Source: Candidatus Methylomicrobium oryzae | GTDB lineage: Bacteria > Pseudomonadota > Gammaproteobacteria > Methylococcales > Methylomonadaceae | Direction: 5' to 3' | Assembly (NCBI RefSeq): GCF_016745425.1 | Contig: NZ_JAERVK010000005.1 | Span: 186,001-250,000 of the forward strand | Length of the DNA stretch: 64,000 bases | Shown here: positions 17,797 to 29,200 of the stretch, one piece after another | Layout: every line of letters begins with the position of its first letter | Numbering within the stretch: the stretch's first letter is position 1 | Program-made: the position numbers and the translations under genes | The notes under the pieces: model-generated | Told to the model about the DNA's origin: nothing | The model's input: only the letters and a program-made list of their open reading frames with translations | Database searches by the model: none

Positions 17797-17879
17797 CCGA
17801 AGCCGATTTGCAAAAAACTATCAAACGGCGTCTGCTTCGGTGTAACCCATCATTGAGTCTTTGGAAAAATAAAGCGTGA
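17793..17879 (+). CDS. Possible 28-residue microprotein linking two genes
   Basis: An ATG overlapping the upstream stop (ATGA) opens a 28-codon frame beginning MTEADLQKTIKRR and ending in a TGA that overlaps the GTG of the methylase gene (GTGA). The double overlap would carry ribosomes from the small gene into the methylase gene. It may be a real short peptide or only a coupling device. No independent Shine-Dalgarno box is clear. Confidence 0.4.
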   Translation: MTEADLQKTIKRRLLRCNPSLSLWKNKA

Positions 17880-20800
17880 ACTGGATCGGCATCACCAACG
17901 AAAACGAGTTTTACAGCCAGCATTACCTGTCGGAGATCTTTACCGGCGACGTGCGCGGCGTTCTGGAAGCCTGGGCCAATCAGGAAAGTGAATCCCGCGA
18001 AACCGCCCGCCAGCAAAACCTTAAGGAACCCGGTTATCGCGCGCCCCACAACCGTCTGAACGCGCAGTGGCGGGAGGCGCTGAACCAACTGGATAGTATT
18101 CAACGCCCACAGCCGCCGATTGAACGACTCGCCAAAGGGCGTACCTTGATTCGGCAACTGCTGAACATCTTCGATTTACCTTATCAGGCCACACGACAAC
18201 CTCTCGGCGGCAATGACGACCTGGAATTGCCCTTGCTCGGCGAATTGCGCACACCGCAGGGTGAGCCTTTATTATGGGTGTTCGAAGCGCAAGCGCTCGA
18301 CGAAGGTGACGAATTCGACGCCGATCCCTTGAGCTTGCGCGTCCATCCGGCGCAACTGACCAGCGTGAACACTATTCCGGTCGCTAAAACATTGACTGGA
18401 ACCGACGCACCGGACTGGCAAAAGCTGCTGTCCACCTCCGTGTTTACCCAAACCCGGCCGCCGCGCTGGGTGCTTCTGGTCAGCCCGTTTCAATGGCTGC
18501 TGCTGGATCGCGCCAAGTTTGCCCAACACCGCTTGCTGCGTTTCGACTGGAAAGAACTGTTCAGCCGCCGCGAAATAGACACCCTGAAAGCCGTCTCGGT
18601 ATTGCTGCATAAGGAGTCACTGCTCGACGCCCAAGGCCAAAGCCTGCTCGATACGCTGGACGAAAACGCCCACAAGCATGCTTATGGCGTCTCCGAAGAC
18701 CTCAAATATGCCTTGCGCGAATGTATCGAATTGCTCGGCAACGAAGCCGCGCAGCAATTGATCGAACAGGCGCGCATCGATAAAAAGGGCATTTTCACCG
18801 GCAAGGGTGCGCTCGATCCGGCGGAATTATCGTTGCAGTGCCTGCGCTACATGTACCGGCTGCTGTTTTTGTTTTATATCGAAGCCCGACCGGATCTGGG
18901 CTATGCGCCGACCGATTCCGATGTTTACCTGAAAGGCTATTCGCTGGAGGCCTTGCGTGATCTGGAACTAATGCCGTTGACCAGCGAAGCGGAACGCAAC
19001 GGCCATTATCTGCATCATTCGATCCAGATGCTGTTTCATTTGGTCGGCGAAGGCACCGAACATAAGCCTGAGCAAAACCTCTTCATGATCGGACAACAAA
19101 CCGGCCGCGACGCTTTCGAACTGGCGCCACTCAAATCGCACCTGTTCGATCCGAACCGCACCGCGTTACTCGATAAAGTCGTCTTTCCCAACCACATCCT
19201 GCAACGCATCATTCAGCTGATGTCGCTGAGCCGCCCAGCCAAGGGCAAGCGTCGGCGCGGACGGATTTCCTACGCCCAGCTCGGCATCAACCAATTGGGC
19301 GCGGTGTACGAGGCGCTGTTGTCCTATCGCGGTTTTTTCGCCCAAGATGACTTGTACGAAGTCAAAAAAGCCGATACCGATCCCGACGATCTCGATACCG
19401 GCTATTTCGTGACTCGCGAAGCCTTGGAAGATTACGCCGACAACGAACGGGTTTACGACCGCAACGAGCGCGGCGAGAAAGTCCTGCGTCTGCACAAGAA
19501 AGGCAGTTTCATTTACCGTCTGGCCGGCCGCGACCGGCAAAAGTCCGCCTCGTATTACACCCCGGAAGTGCTGACCCGCAGCCTGGTCAAATATGCATTA
19601 AAAGAACTGTTCAAGGAACAACTCGAACCGCTCGCCGACGACCGCGCCCGCGCCGAAAAGCTGTTGACGCTGAAAGTCTGCGAGCCAGCCATGGGTTCGG
19701 CGGCGTTCTTGAATGAAGCGATCAATCAACTGGCCGAAAAATACCTGGAACTGATGCAATCGGCCATGAACGAGCGCATCCCGCAGCATCAATACCGGGA
19801 AGAATTGCAAAAGGTCAAAATGTACTTGGCCGACAACTGCGTGTTCGGCATCGACTTGAATCCGGTCGCGGTAGAACTGGCGGAAGTGTCGCTCTGGCTG
19901 AACGCCTTGTCCAAGGACCGTTTTGTGCCCTGGTTCGGGTTGCAACTCTATTACGGCAATTCGTTGATCGGCGCTCGCCGCGAAGTGTTCAACAGCGACC
20001 GGCTCAACCGTAAATCGAGCGACGAAGACTGCTGGCTCAATCAGGCGCCTCAGGCCGTGCCGATGTCCGTCCCACGAAAATCCGGGCAAATCTGGCATTT
20101 CCTATTGCCTGACAGCGGTATGGCAAACTACAGCGACAAGGAAGTCAAATCGCTCTATCCCGATCACATCAAAGCCATCAGCGCCTGGCGTAAAGAATTT
20201 ACCAAGCCGTTCGATAAAACCGATTTGGCGCGGTTGGAAAAACTCAGCGACAAGGTAGAGGAACTGTGGCAGGAACATGCCCGGTCGCTGGCCGGGCTGC
20301 GTAAAAAAACGACCGATCCTTACCGGATTTACGGTTTTGAATTGAGCGGACAGCCCACTTCGCTGGGCTTCAAGGATCAGATTTTGGCGCAGGAACTGGA
20401 AGCCAAAGGTTTGGAAAATGCCGGCGCCTTCCGCCGCCTGAAGCTGGTGATGGACTATTGGTGCGCGCTGTGGTTTTGGCCGATCCACGACGCTCTCGAT
20501 TTGCCTAGCCGCGAGGAATGGCTGTTCGACCTGGAAACCCTGTTATTGGGCGATACCGTGCCGGTGGGGCCCAGCGGCGAACAAATGGAATTGTTTACCG
20601 AAACCCAGCCGCGTCAGGAAGCCGTGCCGTTCGTCAACCGCTTCGGCGTGGTCAATCTCGGCAAGCTGTTCAAGGCTTCGCCTCGTTTGAAGCGAGCCGA
20701 TGAGATTGCCCAGCAAAGGCGCTTTTTTCACTGGAATCTGGCTTTTGCCGATGTGTTTGCCACCAACGGCGGTTTTGATTTGTTCTTGGGAAATCCGCCC

Positions 20801-22816
20801 TGGCTGAAAGTGGAATGGAACAGTGGCGCGGTACTGGGTGACTTCGAGCCAAGTTTTGTGTTGAAAAATTACAGCGCCAAACAGATGGCGGACTTGCGGG
20901 AGGAAACATTTCATCGTGTTCCAGAGTTGGAAGCGGCTTGGCGGTCGGAGTTTGAGGAATCGGAAGGAGCGCAGAATTTTCTGAATGCCGTCGCCAATTA
21001 TCCCGAACTCAAAGGCATGCAAACCAACTTGTATAAATGCTTTTTACCGAGGGCATGGGCAAATGGCTCAGTTAAAGGTGTTAGCGGTTTTCTGCATCCT
21101 GAAGGTGTTTATGATGATCCCAACGGAGGGGTGTTTCGGCGATCCCTTTATTCGAGGCTGCGGTCTCATTTTCAGTATCAAAATCAACGAATCCTTTTCC
21201 CGATTGGGCATCGTGTCAAATTCAGCACGAATATCATTGGGCCGGTATCACCCACACCTCGATTTGACACCATAGCCAATCTTTTTATGCCTAAAACGGT
21301 TGACCTTTGTTATAGCCACGATGGCAATGGCATAGTTGGCGGTATCAAATCGGACGAGGGTGATGACTGGGATGAAAGTGGGCATCGTGATCGTATTATT
21401 TCAGTGGGTGAAAAAGAACTTGCCTTGTTTGCTGAACTATATGATGAGCCTGGAACCGCGCCATTAGAAGCCCGATTGCCCGCCTTACATGCTAAGCAAT
21501 TACTCGGTGTACTTAAGAAGTTCGCCACACAGCCGAAACGCCTGGGTGATTTGCAGGGGGAGTATGTTTCCCTGGAAATGTGGCACGAAACTAATGCTCA
21601 AAAAGACGGCACTATTCGCCGCGAAACCCGTTTTCCAAAAGATAGCCGCGAGTGGATATTTTCCGGTCCACATTTTTATGTTGGTTCGCCGTTTTACAAA
21701 ACCCCGCGAGCAAAATGCACAGAAAAAGGGCATTACGACGTGCTGGATCTGGAAACCCTGCCTGATGATTATTTGCCGCGGACGAATTATATGCCTGCGT
21801 GTTCGGAGGAAGACTATCGGGTGCGGACGCCGAGGGTGAGTTGGGTTGAAGAGGAGCAAGCCGAAGCAAATTTAGTCACAAACTATTTTAGGCACATCAA
21901 TAGACGAGCAATTGGGACATCGTCTGAAAGAACGGCCATAGGATCAATAATCCCTCCATCAACAGCGCATATTGACGGAGGATTTACTCTTTGTTTCAAA
22001 AATATTAGCAATCTGATAGATTTCAATGCGGCATTTTGCTCAATTCCCTTCGATTTTTTTATTAAAACAACTGGTAAATCCGATTGCAGAGCCGACTTAA
22101 TTGGAATGTTACCGCTTGTGTCATCGAATAAGTCCAAAAATGATATTAAGCTTCGATGTTTAGTGCTTACCTGTATAACGCAAATGTACACTGATCTCTG
22201 GAAACAGTGCTGGCAACCAGAATTTCAACAAATAAGTTGGTCTAAGGTTAACCAAGACAATAATTCTGGTGTTCGTTTATTACCACTAGATTTCTTCGCT
22301 AATCTCACCCCTAATTGGCAACGCCACTGCACTCTGCGCACTGACTACGCTCGCCGCCAAGCGCTGCTAGAAATCGACGTACTGGTCGCACAAGCGTTGG
22401 GCATGACACTGGACGAACTGCTGACCATCTACCGTGTGCAGTTCCCGGTGATGCGCCAATACGAAGCTGACACCTGGTACGACCAAAACGGCCGCATCGT
22501 CTTCACCCCCAGCAAAGGCCTGGTCGGCATAGGCCTGCCGCGCAAAGCCCGTAAATCCGATCTCAACGAAGGCATACGCTACTGCATCCAAAGTGACGAC
22601 CGTAACGAACAAGACATCGCCCTCGGCTGGGAAGACATAGCCAGCCTCAAATCCGGCCAAGTAAGCAAAACCTTTCTGGATGACACTCTCCCCGGTGGAC
22701 CCACCGAACGGACGACCACTTATGTCGCCCCATTTTTCAAACCCAATCGCGAAGAAGATTATCGTATCGCCTGGAAGTATTTTACAAAGGCTAATGGAGA
22801 ACAGGATAGTGCATAA
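17876..22816 (+). CDS. Eco57I-type adenine-specific DNA methyltransferase, DISARM/BREX-like
   Basis: A 1646-residue protein. SYYTPEVLTRSLV precedes motif I, PAMGSAAF (residues 604-611), which binds S-adenosylmethionine; motif IV is NPPW (973-976), the N6-adenine catalytic box. The size and order fit DrmMI or PglX-type host-marking methylases rather than a small type II enzyme. A PD-(D/E)XK nuclease is not obvious at the N-terminus. The part before the last 170 residues, expected to recognise the target, is encoded by more AT-rich DNA (about 21.0-22.3 kb) than its flanks. The GTG start has GGAA upstream and overlaps the preceding 28-codon frame. Expected role: mark host DNA so the operon's helicases spare it. 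Confidence 0.82.
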   Translation: MNWIGITNENEFYSQHYLSEIFTGDVRGVLEAWANQESESRETARQQNLKEPGYRAPHNRLNAQWREALNQLDSIQRPQPPIERLAKGRTLIRQLLNIFDLPYQATRQPLGGNDDLELPLLGELRTPQGEPLLWVFEAQALDEGDEFDADPLSLRVHPAQLTSVNTIPVAKTLTGTDAPDWQKLLSTSVFTQTRPPRWVLLVSPFQWLLLDRAKFAQHRLLRFDWKELFSRREIDTLKAVSVLLHKESLLDAQGQSLLDTLDENAHKHAYGVSEDLKYALRECIELLGNEAAQQLIEQARIDKKGIFTGKGALDPAELSLQCLRYMYRLLFLFYIEARPDLGYAPTDSDVYLKGYSLEALRDLELMPLTSEAERNGHYLHHSIQMLFHLVGEGTEHKPEQNLFMIGQQTGRDAFELAPLKSHLFDPNRTALLDKVVFPNHILQRIIQLMSLSRPAKGKRRRGRISYAQLGINQLGAVYEALLSYRGFFAQDDLYEVKKADTDPDDLDTGYFVTREALEDYADNERVYDRNERGEKVLRLHKKGSFIYRLAGRDRQKSASYYTPEVLTRSLVKYALKELFKEQLEPLADDRARAEKLLTLKVCEPAMGSAAFLNEAINQLAEKYLELMQSAMNERIPQHQYREELQKVKMYLADNCVFGIDLNPVAVELAEVSLWLNALSKDRFVPWFGLQLYYGNSLIGARREVFNSDRLNRKSSDEDCWLNQAPQAVPMSVPRKSGQIWHFLLPDSGMANYSDKEVKSLYPDHIKAISAWRKEFTKPFDKTDLARLEKLSDKVEELWQEHARSLAGLRKKTTDPYRIYGFELSGQPTSLGFKDQILAQELEAKGLENAGAFRRLKLVMDYWCALWFWPIHDALDLPSREEWLFDLETLLLGDTVPVGPSGEQMELFTETQPRQEAVPFVNRFGVVNLGKLFKASPRLKRADEIAQQRRFFHWNLAFADVFATNGGFDLFLGNPPWLKVEWNSGAVLGDFEPSFVLKNYSAKQMADLREETFHRVPELEAAWRSEFEESEGAQNFLNAVANYPELKGMQTNLYKCFLPRAWANGSVKGVSGFLHPEGVYDDPNGGVFRRSLYSRLRSHFQYQNQRILFPIGHRVKFSTNIIGPVSPTPRFDTIANLFMPKTVDLCYSHDGNGIVGGIKSDEGDDWDESGHRDRIISVGEKELALFAELYDEPGTAPLEARLPALHAKQLLGVLKKFATQPKRLGDLQGEYVSLEMWHETNAQKDGTIRRETRFPKDSREWIFSGPHFYVGSPFYKTPRAKCTEKGHYDVLDLETLPDDYLPRTNYMPACSEEDYRVRTPRVSWVEEEQAEANLVTNYFRHINRRAIGTSSERTAIGSIIPPSTAHIDGGFTLCFKNISNLIDFNAAFCSIPFDFFIKTTGKSDCRADLIGMLPLVSSNKSKNDIKLRCLVLTCITQMYTDLWKQCWQPEFQQISWSKVNQDNNSGVRLLPLDFFANLTPNWQRHCTLRTDYARRQALLEIDVLVAQALGMTLDELLTIYRVQFPVMRQYEADTWYDQNGRIVFTPSKGLVGIGLPRKARKSDLNEGIRYCIQSDDRNEQDIALGWEDIASLKSGQVSKTFLDDTLPGGPTERTTTYVAPFFKPNREEDYRIAWKYFTKANGEQDSA

Positions 22817-22878
22817 AAATAAGTAAGAGATAAATTACATTAATACTTAATATAACTTTAAAAAATGAGTTTCTCCGT

Positions 22879-23736
22879 ATGATTCAAAATGCCAGATTAG
22901 GCACCCTCACACAAGGGACAATATTTTCATGCGCATATGCAGAACGTTATCAAAACTGCTCAGTGTGGGGTGTAGTAATAACAGCTAGATGTGATATAGC
23001 TCATGCAAAAGCGCCAGTATATAGTTACCTTCCAATTGTATCTATTGAGGATTGGTTTATACACGATGGTAAAGATATTTTAATTTCAAGGATAAAGAAA
23101 GAGATAGAAGGAAATATTAAAAACAAGCTTGCGGCATGTGATTTATCAGATAGCTTGTTAAAGGTATATAATCCACGATTAATTTATGAGGTAAATATAA
23201 AAAAATTAGAAAGCGATAGCAAGAAAAAGAAGCTTGCAAATGATTTTTCAGACTTAGTGGAAAATTTTGAAAAAATAGATTCTATATTAAGTAGAACGCC
23301 AACTCTAGAGGAAATGCAGGACTTGGGTTCAAAATACCCTAAGCTATTGGAAGGGATAATCAAAGAACTTATTTCCTTTAATTTGGCTGGTTATTACTAT
23401 ATTCCGAATATAGAACTTAAATCAACTAGCCTCGAATATGTCGTAATTCTCAGAGAAGTTCACCATATCAGTTCAGATGCTGCATTGTTGATTGGAAATG
23501 GCATTGATAAAGACACTTACAAATCTGATTTCAAAGACTTAAATAAAAAAAATATTTGCCCTAAATTTGGTTTAGAAGATGATTTTGCAATGCCAATATC
23601 TCACCTACAATCTCCATGGATTGAGCATCTAATGCAAAGTTTTTCCAATTTATTTATTCGCATCGGATTACCCGATTTTCAAAAAGGGGCGGTTTCTGAA
23701 ATTTCCAGAAAACTCAAAAAAAAGGAAAATAAATAA
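22879..23736 (+). CDS. Unknown protein paired with UvrD-like helicase (AT-rich insert)
   Basis: A 285-residue protein that I do not recognise. The first 60 residues include LTQGTIFSCAYAERY and GVVITARCDIAHAKAPVYSY; the CDIA part recalls a short motif seen in several uncharacterised families, but that is too weak for a call. The rest is Lys- and Ile-rich with a helical middle. Its stop overlaps the next ATG (TAATG), so it is translationally coupled to the helicase gene. Base composition is much more AT-rich than the methylase and DUF1998 genes around it. The pair therefore looks like a separate module inserted into the operon. Confidence 0.6.
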   Translation: MIQNARLGTLTQGTIFSCAYAERYQNCSVWGVVITARCDIAHAKAPVYSYLPIVSIEDWFIHDGKDILISRIKKEIEGNIKNKLAACDLSDSLLKVYNPRLIYEVNIKKLESDSKKKKLANDFSDLVENFEKIDSILSRTPTLEEMQDLGSKYPKLLEGIIKELISFNLAGYYYIPNIELKSTSLEYVVILREVHHISSDAALLIGNGIDKDTYKSDFKDLNKKNICPKFGLEDDFAMPISHLQSPWIEHLMQSFSNLFIRIGLPDFQKGAVSEISRKLKKKENK

Positions 23737-26048
23737 TGAAATTTATCTATATAGATGAAAATTCCGCCTCTGAGTTAGTATCAGAACGATTTTTACAGTC
23801 AACTGAGTTTGATCAGGGTAGAGACTTAGTTGATTTTTTATTCGGCAAAAAAGTCCCAGAGAGACCGACACCTAAAACAATTTACCATAAGTATGATGAT
23901 GGGCTCTATATTTTACCTTCTGACATAAAGCCATCAATTAATTATCTAGTAATTGATCTTGAGAAAGCAGGTTATTTCCTAACACTTGGTGATGAAGGCT
24001 GCCTTTTTGTTTTACAGAAAATACTGAGATTTGCTACAAAATACTGGAAAGATTTAAAACCAAGCATTTCTGAGCGATTTATTCCAAATAGTTCTAAAAC
24101 TGTTATTTTTCCATACCCTATTGGTCAGCAAACGTCACTTCGAGTGACAGTGGAAAGAAATCCCGATGCGAAACGACGTGAAAAAAGAGAAAAGGGAAAA
24201 GCACTTCTTGTATATAGGATAGGCACTGACGAAGGTGGTGGACCCAATGAAGAAGCCAGTGTAACGAATTTTAGAAGGTCAATGGAAGGACTTCAAGGAG
24301 CCATTGAGGAAATTAATTCAAAAAAAACTCTCGATCAGAAAAGTGAAAGTAATATAACTGCTATGTCAGTAACTTGCCTTTCGCATGAGCCAATAGAAAA
24401 GCTTCCAGGAGAAATAGGCTTTGATACTTGGCTTAAAAAACTTACGACTCTACAGAAGCAATTCGTATCCTCTTCGTTCACTACACCTCAAAGAATAGAA
24501 GGTCCAGCTGGCACAGGCAAAACACTCTGTTTAGTCTTAAAATGCCTTCATAATTTATTAGCGGCAAAAAACAATGGTATTCCCTATAAGGCACTATTTA
24601 TCGCACATAGTGAAGCGACAAGACAATCGATTCAAGATTTGTTTTTTGCAAACGATCAATGGGGATTTAGTAATCAATATTCTTCTAATACTTCTCAATC
24701 CGTCAAAATTGCAACATTGCACATACTGTGCGGCGATGTTCTTAATACTGACATATCAGAAACAGAATTTTTAGATAGGGATGCATATGAATCGAAGATG
24801 GTTCAATTACTCTATGCATATGAGTCCCTTATAAAAATTATTAAGGGTGATCTAGAGTCTCATAAACCTTATTTATCTACTCAATTCTTAGATTTCTTAG
24901 CAGAAACAGATGAATGGGTACTTGCTGAAATGTTGCAGCATGAAATAAGCATAAAAATTAAAGGTCGCGCAGAAGAAGATTTAGATAAGTATAAAAAACT
25001 TCCTCGTCTTAATTATGGATTACCCGTTGAAAATGATGGCGACAAAACATTTGTTTTCTTGATGTATGACGCCTATCAGGAACTTTTAAAGATCGGGGGG
25101 CAATTTGACACAGATGATGTTGTGTTAAGCGCATTAGCCCAATTAGGTACTCCTATCTGGCGACGTCGTCGTTCGCGAGAAGGATTCGATAGTATTTATA
25201 TAGATGAAACACATTTATTTAATCTTAATGAGTTGTCTGTATTTCATCGACTTACAGTTTCCGAAAGTCGTTTTCCTATTGCTTACTCTGTAGATCGATC
25301 TCAGGCATTAGGTGATCGTGGTTGGTCTGAAGTCTCTTTCGAGCTTGCTCTTGATCCTGAACGGCGTTCAGAAGCTAACGGTAAAACTATAAAAGTCCAA
25401 TCAGTTTTTAGATGTTCTCCGGATATTGTAAATCTTGCTTTTTCCGTTACAGCATCGGGCGCGACATTGTTCACTAACTTTGATGATCCAATGGTGCACG
25501 CTATAAGTACATTCACAGCGGAAGAAGAAAAAAAATGTTCTGAACCAAAATATTTGCAATATATATCCGATACTGATCTTATTACACAAGGGTTAAAAAG
25601 AGCAGAATGTTTAGCTAGAGAAATGGATATAACGAATTCAGACATCGCAATTGTCGCTTTTGCCCCCGATCTATTTAATTCCCTAGTTGAATATTGTAAA
25701 GATAAAAATAAACCAATTGAAATTATAAAGCAACGAGGCGACTTTGAAATCGTAAAAAAGGCAAAAAAGAGTGGAAGGTTTTTATTGAGTAGCCCTGATT
25801 ACATAGGTGGTCTTGAATTTGATGCGGTAATTTTGATTGGTGTTGATGCAACACGTGTTCCACCAAAATCATCATGCGAGAATGACGAAAGTGCAAATTT
25901 TTTAAGTTATTCTGCTCATCAAAGACTGTATGTTGCAATAACACGTGGACGTTTTCGAGTTGAAATTCTTGGCACTAAAGCAAGAGGTATAAGCAAGCTT
26001 CTTTCAGCAGCTATTGAAAGTGGTTTGCTTAAGATTGAGGAAGGCTAA
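23736..26048 (+). CDS. UvrD/Rep-like superfamily 1 helicase (AT-rich insert)
   Basis: A 770-residue protein. After an N-terminal part of about 240 residues of unknown fold, motif I is GPAGTGKT (256-263), the Walker B box is DETH (490-493) and the C-terminal motifs read YIGGLEFDAVILIG and QRLYVAITRGR. This is the UvrD/PcrA layout, though DETH replaces the usual DEAQ/DExQ. The N-terminal region probably carries the specific function of the module. It is coupled to the preceding unknown gene by a one-base overlap. The AT-rich composition contrasts with neighbours. About 200 bases of AT-rich spacer separate it from the DUF1998 helicase. Likely an ATPase acting on DNA ends or single strands. Confidence 0.78.
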   Translation: MKFIYIDENSASELVSERFLQSTEFDQGRDLVDFLFGKKVPERPTPKTIYHKYDDGLYILPSDIKPSINYLVIDLEKAGYFLTLGDEGCLFVLQKILRFATKYWKDLKPSISERFIPNSSKTVIFPYPIGQQTSLRVTVERNPDAKRREKREKGKALLVYRIGTDEGGGPNEEASVTNFRRSMEGLQGAIEEINSKKTLDQKSESNITAMSVTCLSHEPIEKLPGEIGFDTWLKKLTTLQKQFVSSSFTTPQRIEGPAGTGKTLCLVLKCLHNLLAAKNNGIPYKALFIAHSEATRQSIQDLFFANDQWGFSNQYSSNTSQSVKIATLHILCGDVLNTDISETEFLDRDAYESKMVQLLYAYESLIKIIKGDLESHKPYLSTQFLDFLAETDEWVLAEMLQHEISIKIKGRAEEDLDKYKKLPRLNYGLPVENDGDKTFVFLMYDAYQELLKIGGQFDTDDVVLSALAQLGTPIWRRRRSREGFDSIYIDETHLFNLNELSVFHRLTVSESRFPIAYSVDRSQALGDRGWSEVSFELALDPERRSEANGKTIKVQSVFRCSPDIVNLAFSVTASGATLFTNFDDPMVHAISTFTAEEEKKCSEPKYLQYISDTDLITQGLKRAECLAREMDITNSDIAIVAFAPDLFNSLVEYCKDKNKPIEIIKQRGDFEIVKKAKKSGRFLLSSPDYIGGLEFDAVILIGVDATRVPPKSSCENDESANFLSYSAHQRLYVAITRGRFRVEILGTKARGISKLLSAAIESGLLKIEEG

Positions 26049-26254
26049 TAAATAGTACATTACTTTTAAATAGACTTTGCCTTATCAAACTATTTAAAAT
26101 TACTACGCATAAATTATAATTTTTGATAATTTTAAAAATCCATTCCTTTACTGTTACTTTAATTACTTTAGTTTAATATGTTTATCTAGGGCCGGCTTAT
26201 TTTTTTATCTACCAAGATGAGCAATGTATTCCTTGAGTCAGGAAAATAAAGCCT

Positions 26255-29200
26255 ATGCTACCTATTATCGTTTCTCGCCAGATAGTTGAGGGTTTAAAAA
26301 CTTTTTTGAGACTAACATTCCCAATAACTACCCAAGTATTTAGATTCCATTCAAGTCGTACCTTGATCGACGACTTTCTCGACAAAGACGGAAATTTGGC
26401 GAAAGGCCCCTGGCTGGAGGTCAAGCTGCCTTACCGAACCGCCGAAACCGGCGAGCAGTTGCCGTTCTCCCGTTATTCAATACCATTTACGCCCTATCAA
26501 CATCAGGTGCGGGCGTTTAGGCGTCTGGCCGGCAGCGGCGCGCGTTCGACGATTGTCGCCACCGGCACCGGCTCGGGCAAGACCGAATGCTTCATGTATC
26601 CGATATTGGATTATTGTCTGTCTCATCGGCATTCGGGCATCAAGGCGATCATCATTTACCCGATGAATGCGCTGGCGACCGATCAGGCGCGGCGTTTTGC
26701 GAAGGAATGCAGCAAGCTCGACATCAAATTGAGCGTCGGCCTGTTTACTGGCGACGATGGCTCGAACAATCGAGGGATGACGCCGGAACAAGTGATTACG
26801 CATCGGGAATCCTTACGCGATAATCCCCCGGATATTTTGTTGACCAACTACAAAATGTTGGACTTTCTGCTGATGCGACCGCAGGATCAGCGTTTGTGGC
26901 AATTCAATTCGCCGGGCGTGTTGCGCTATTTGGTGGTTGACGAACTGCATACCTTCGATGGCGCGCAAGGAACCGATCTAGCCTGTTTGATCCGGCGCTT
27001 GCGCGACAAATTGAGCGCCGGTGATGAAATGGCGTGCGTGGGAACTTCGGCCACTATCGGCGATGCGTCGGCTGTCGCCGATCTTAAGGACTATGCCCAA
27101 CAGGTATTCGCCACCCCGTTTGATGACGATGCGATCGTGCTGGAAGATCGTTTGGCGGTGGATGAATATTTGAGCCGTCATAGCGTGCATCAGGAGGTGA
27201 TCGCGCGATGGCCGGTCGAGGCACTGGCCGAATTGCGACCCGGAGAATCTGACGCGGGCGTTTATTTGCGCCGTGCTGCCGAGTTGTGGCTGGGTCAGTC
27301 GTTGGCTTTGGATGCCGCTGACGAATCTGCCCGAATCAAGGCTTCTGTCCTATTGGGCGAGCAATTGTTGCGGCTGACGGCGTTCCAGGAGTTGTTAAGG
27401 CAAGCGCATGTCTTGTGCGATGCCAGAGCGTTGGCGAACGAATGGCAGCAGCGCCTGCGTCTGCCCAACCAGGAGGCTGCAGAAACCTTGATCGATAGCT
27501 TGGCGGCTTTGATCTCGGCCGCCCGGCGCTGGAAAAATCCGGGGTATGATGTAAAGCGGCCTGTGACAAAGGACGATGTCGAACCTTTCTTGCAGGTCAG
27601 GGTACAGCTTTGGTTGCGCGAGCTCAGACGGATGGTCGCCAGCGTGAGTAAAAATCCTGAACTGACTCATGCCGATGATCTGCGCAATTTGGCCGATCCT
27701 CTGCATCTGCCGCTTCTGCACTGCCGAGAATGCCATGCCGTTGCCTGGGGCTCGGTCGTTGCCGAAGGCGAACGCAGAATAAAGCCCGATTTGCAGGGTT
27801 TTTATCAATCCTGGTTCGCACAAAAACCGGATGCGGCCTTATTTTTTCCATTGGACTCCGAACGCAGAAGAGCCGATAACGAGAAAGTCTGGCTTTGTGT
27901 TCGTTGCCATCAATTGTCGCCGTTGAAAGGCAGCAATGTCTGTACAGGCTGTGAAGGAGAACGCATTGCGGTTTGGGCGCCGGACATTCGTAAACCGGTT
28001 CAGCGGAACGGCATCAATAGGACCGTGGTTTCGGCCGATTGTCCTTGTTGCAGTGGACATGAGTCGCTGTCCGTGATCGGTTCCCGCGCGGCAAGCCTGT
28101 CCAGTGTGATGATCGGAGAGTTGTTCGGATCATTTTTCAATGACGATTACAAACTGATCGCGTTTTCCGATTCGGTTCAGGATGCAGCGCATCGCGCCGG
28201 CTTTTTTGGCGCGAGAACGTATTCGCAAACGCTGCGCAATGCCTTGGCTCGATATATTCGTAGCCAAGGAGAAGGACTGTCGTTACCCCGTTTGTCGCAA
28301 GAGTTTCCGAATTTTTGGCGGCAGCAATTGGCCAGTGAGGAAACCTTCGTCGGCACTTTTATCGCGCCGAACATGGAATGGTTGCAGGGTTATCAGGAAT
28401 TGAGGACGAATGGCAAAATTCCAAGCGGCAGCGATGTCGCCAACTTGGTTTCCAAACGTCTGTCTTGGGAGGTGATCAGCGAATTCGGGCTGCGTTGCCG
28501 AATCGGGCGGACGCTCGAACGCTCTGCGGTTGCAACCGTGGTGCCGGATAACGATCGCTTGCAAAACAGTTGCGACCGTCTGACACATCGATTACGAGAA
28601 GAACTGGGCATGCTTTCGGGTGTGCCTGTCAACGATGTTCGCTATTTTCTGTTGGGGATGTTAACGCGGCTTCGGCAAAAAGGCGCATTTTATACGAAGG
28701 AGCTGGAGACTTACGTCAAGGAAGGCGGCAAGGAGTTTTTGCTGACCCGATTGCCGTTCATGCCGGGTTACGGATTTGGCAACCGGCCGCCGTCTATGCT
28801 GAGCGTGGATCCGGTCTCCACTAATTTCGAAAATTTGCTGAGCCAAAGTGCTTGGTATCGCGACTGGTTTAACAAATGTCTGGCGGCTGATCAACCCTTG
28901 GCTTCGGCCGAGTATCAACAGGCGTACACGATTACGCTGGATGTGCTGGAAAAGGATGGCTGGCTACATGCCATGCCGGTTCGGCAGCAGATGGTTTGGG
29001 GCCTGAATCCGTCGCAATGGCAGGTGACCACGCAAATGGTCGATGTCGCCTGCAAGGACTGTCAACATCGCTTGTCGACGCCAAGCCGGCAACTGCATTG
29101 GCTAATCGGCATGAAATGTTTGCGGCAGGGGTGTTTCGGCAATTACCAGCCGGCGCCGATGCAGGCGCGATCCGGGCATTATCGCGCGTGGCCCCGGCGT

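Noticed and set aside
24574-24774. Short plus-strand frame within the UvrD-like gene
   Set aside because: Out-of-frame overlap with a well-supported helicase gene and no start signal.
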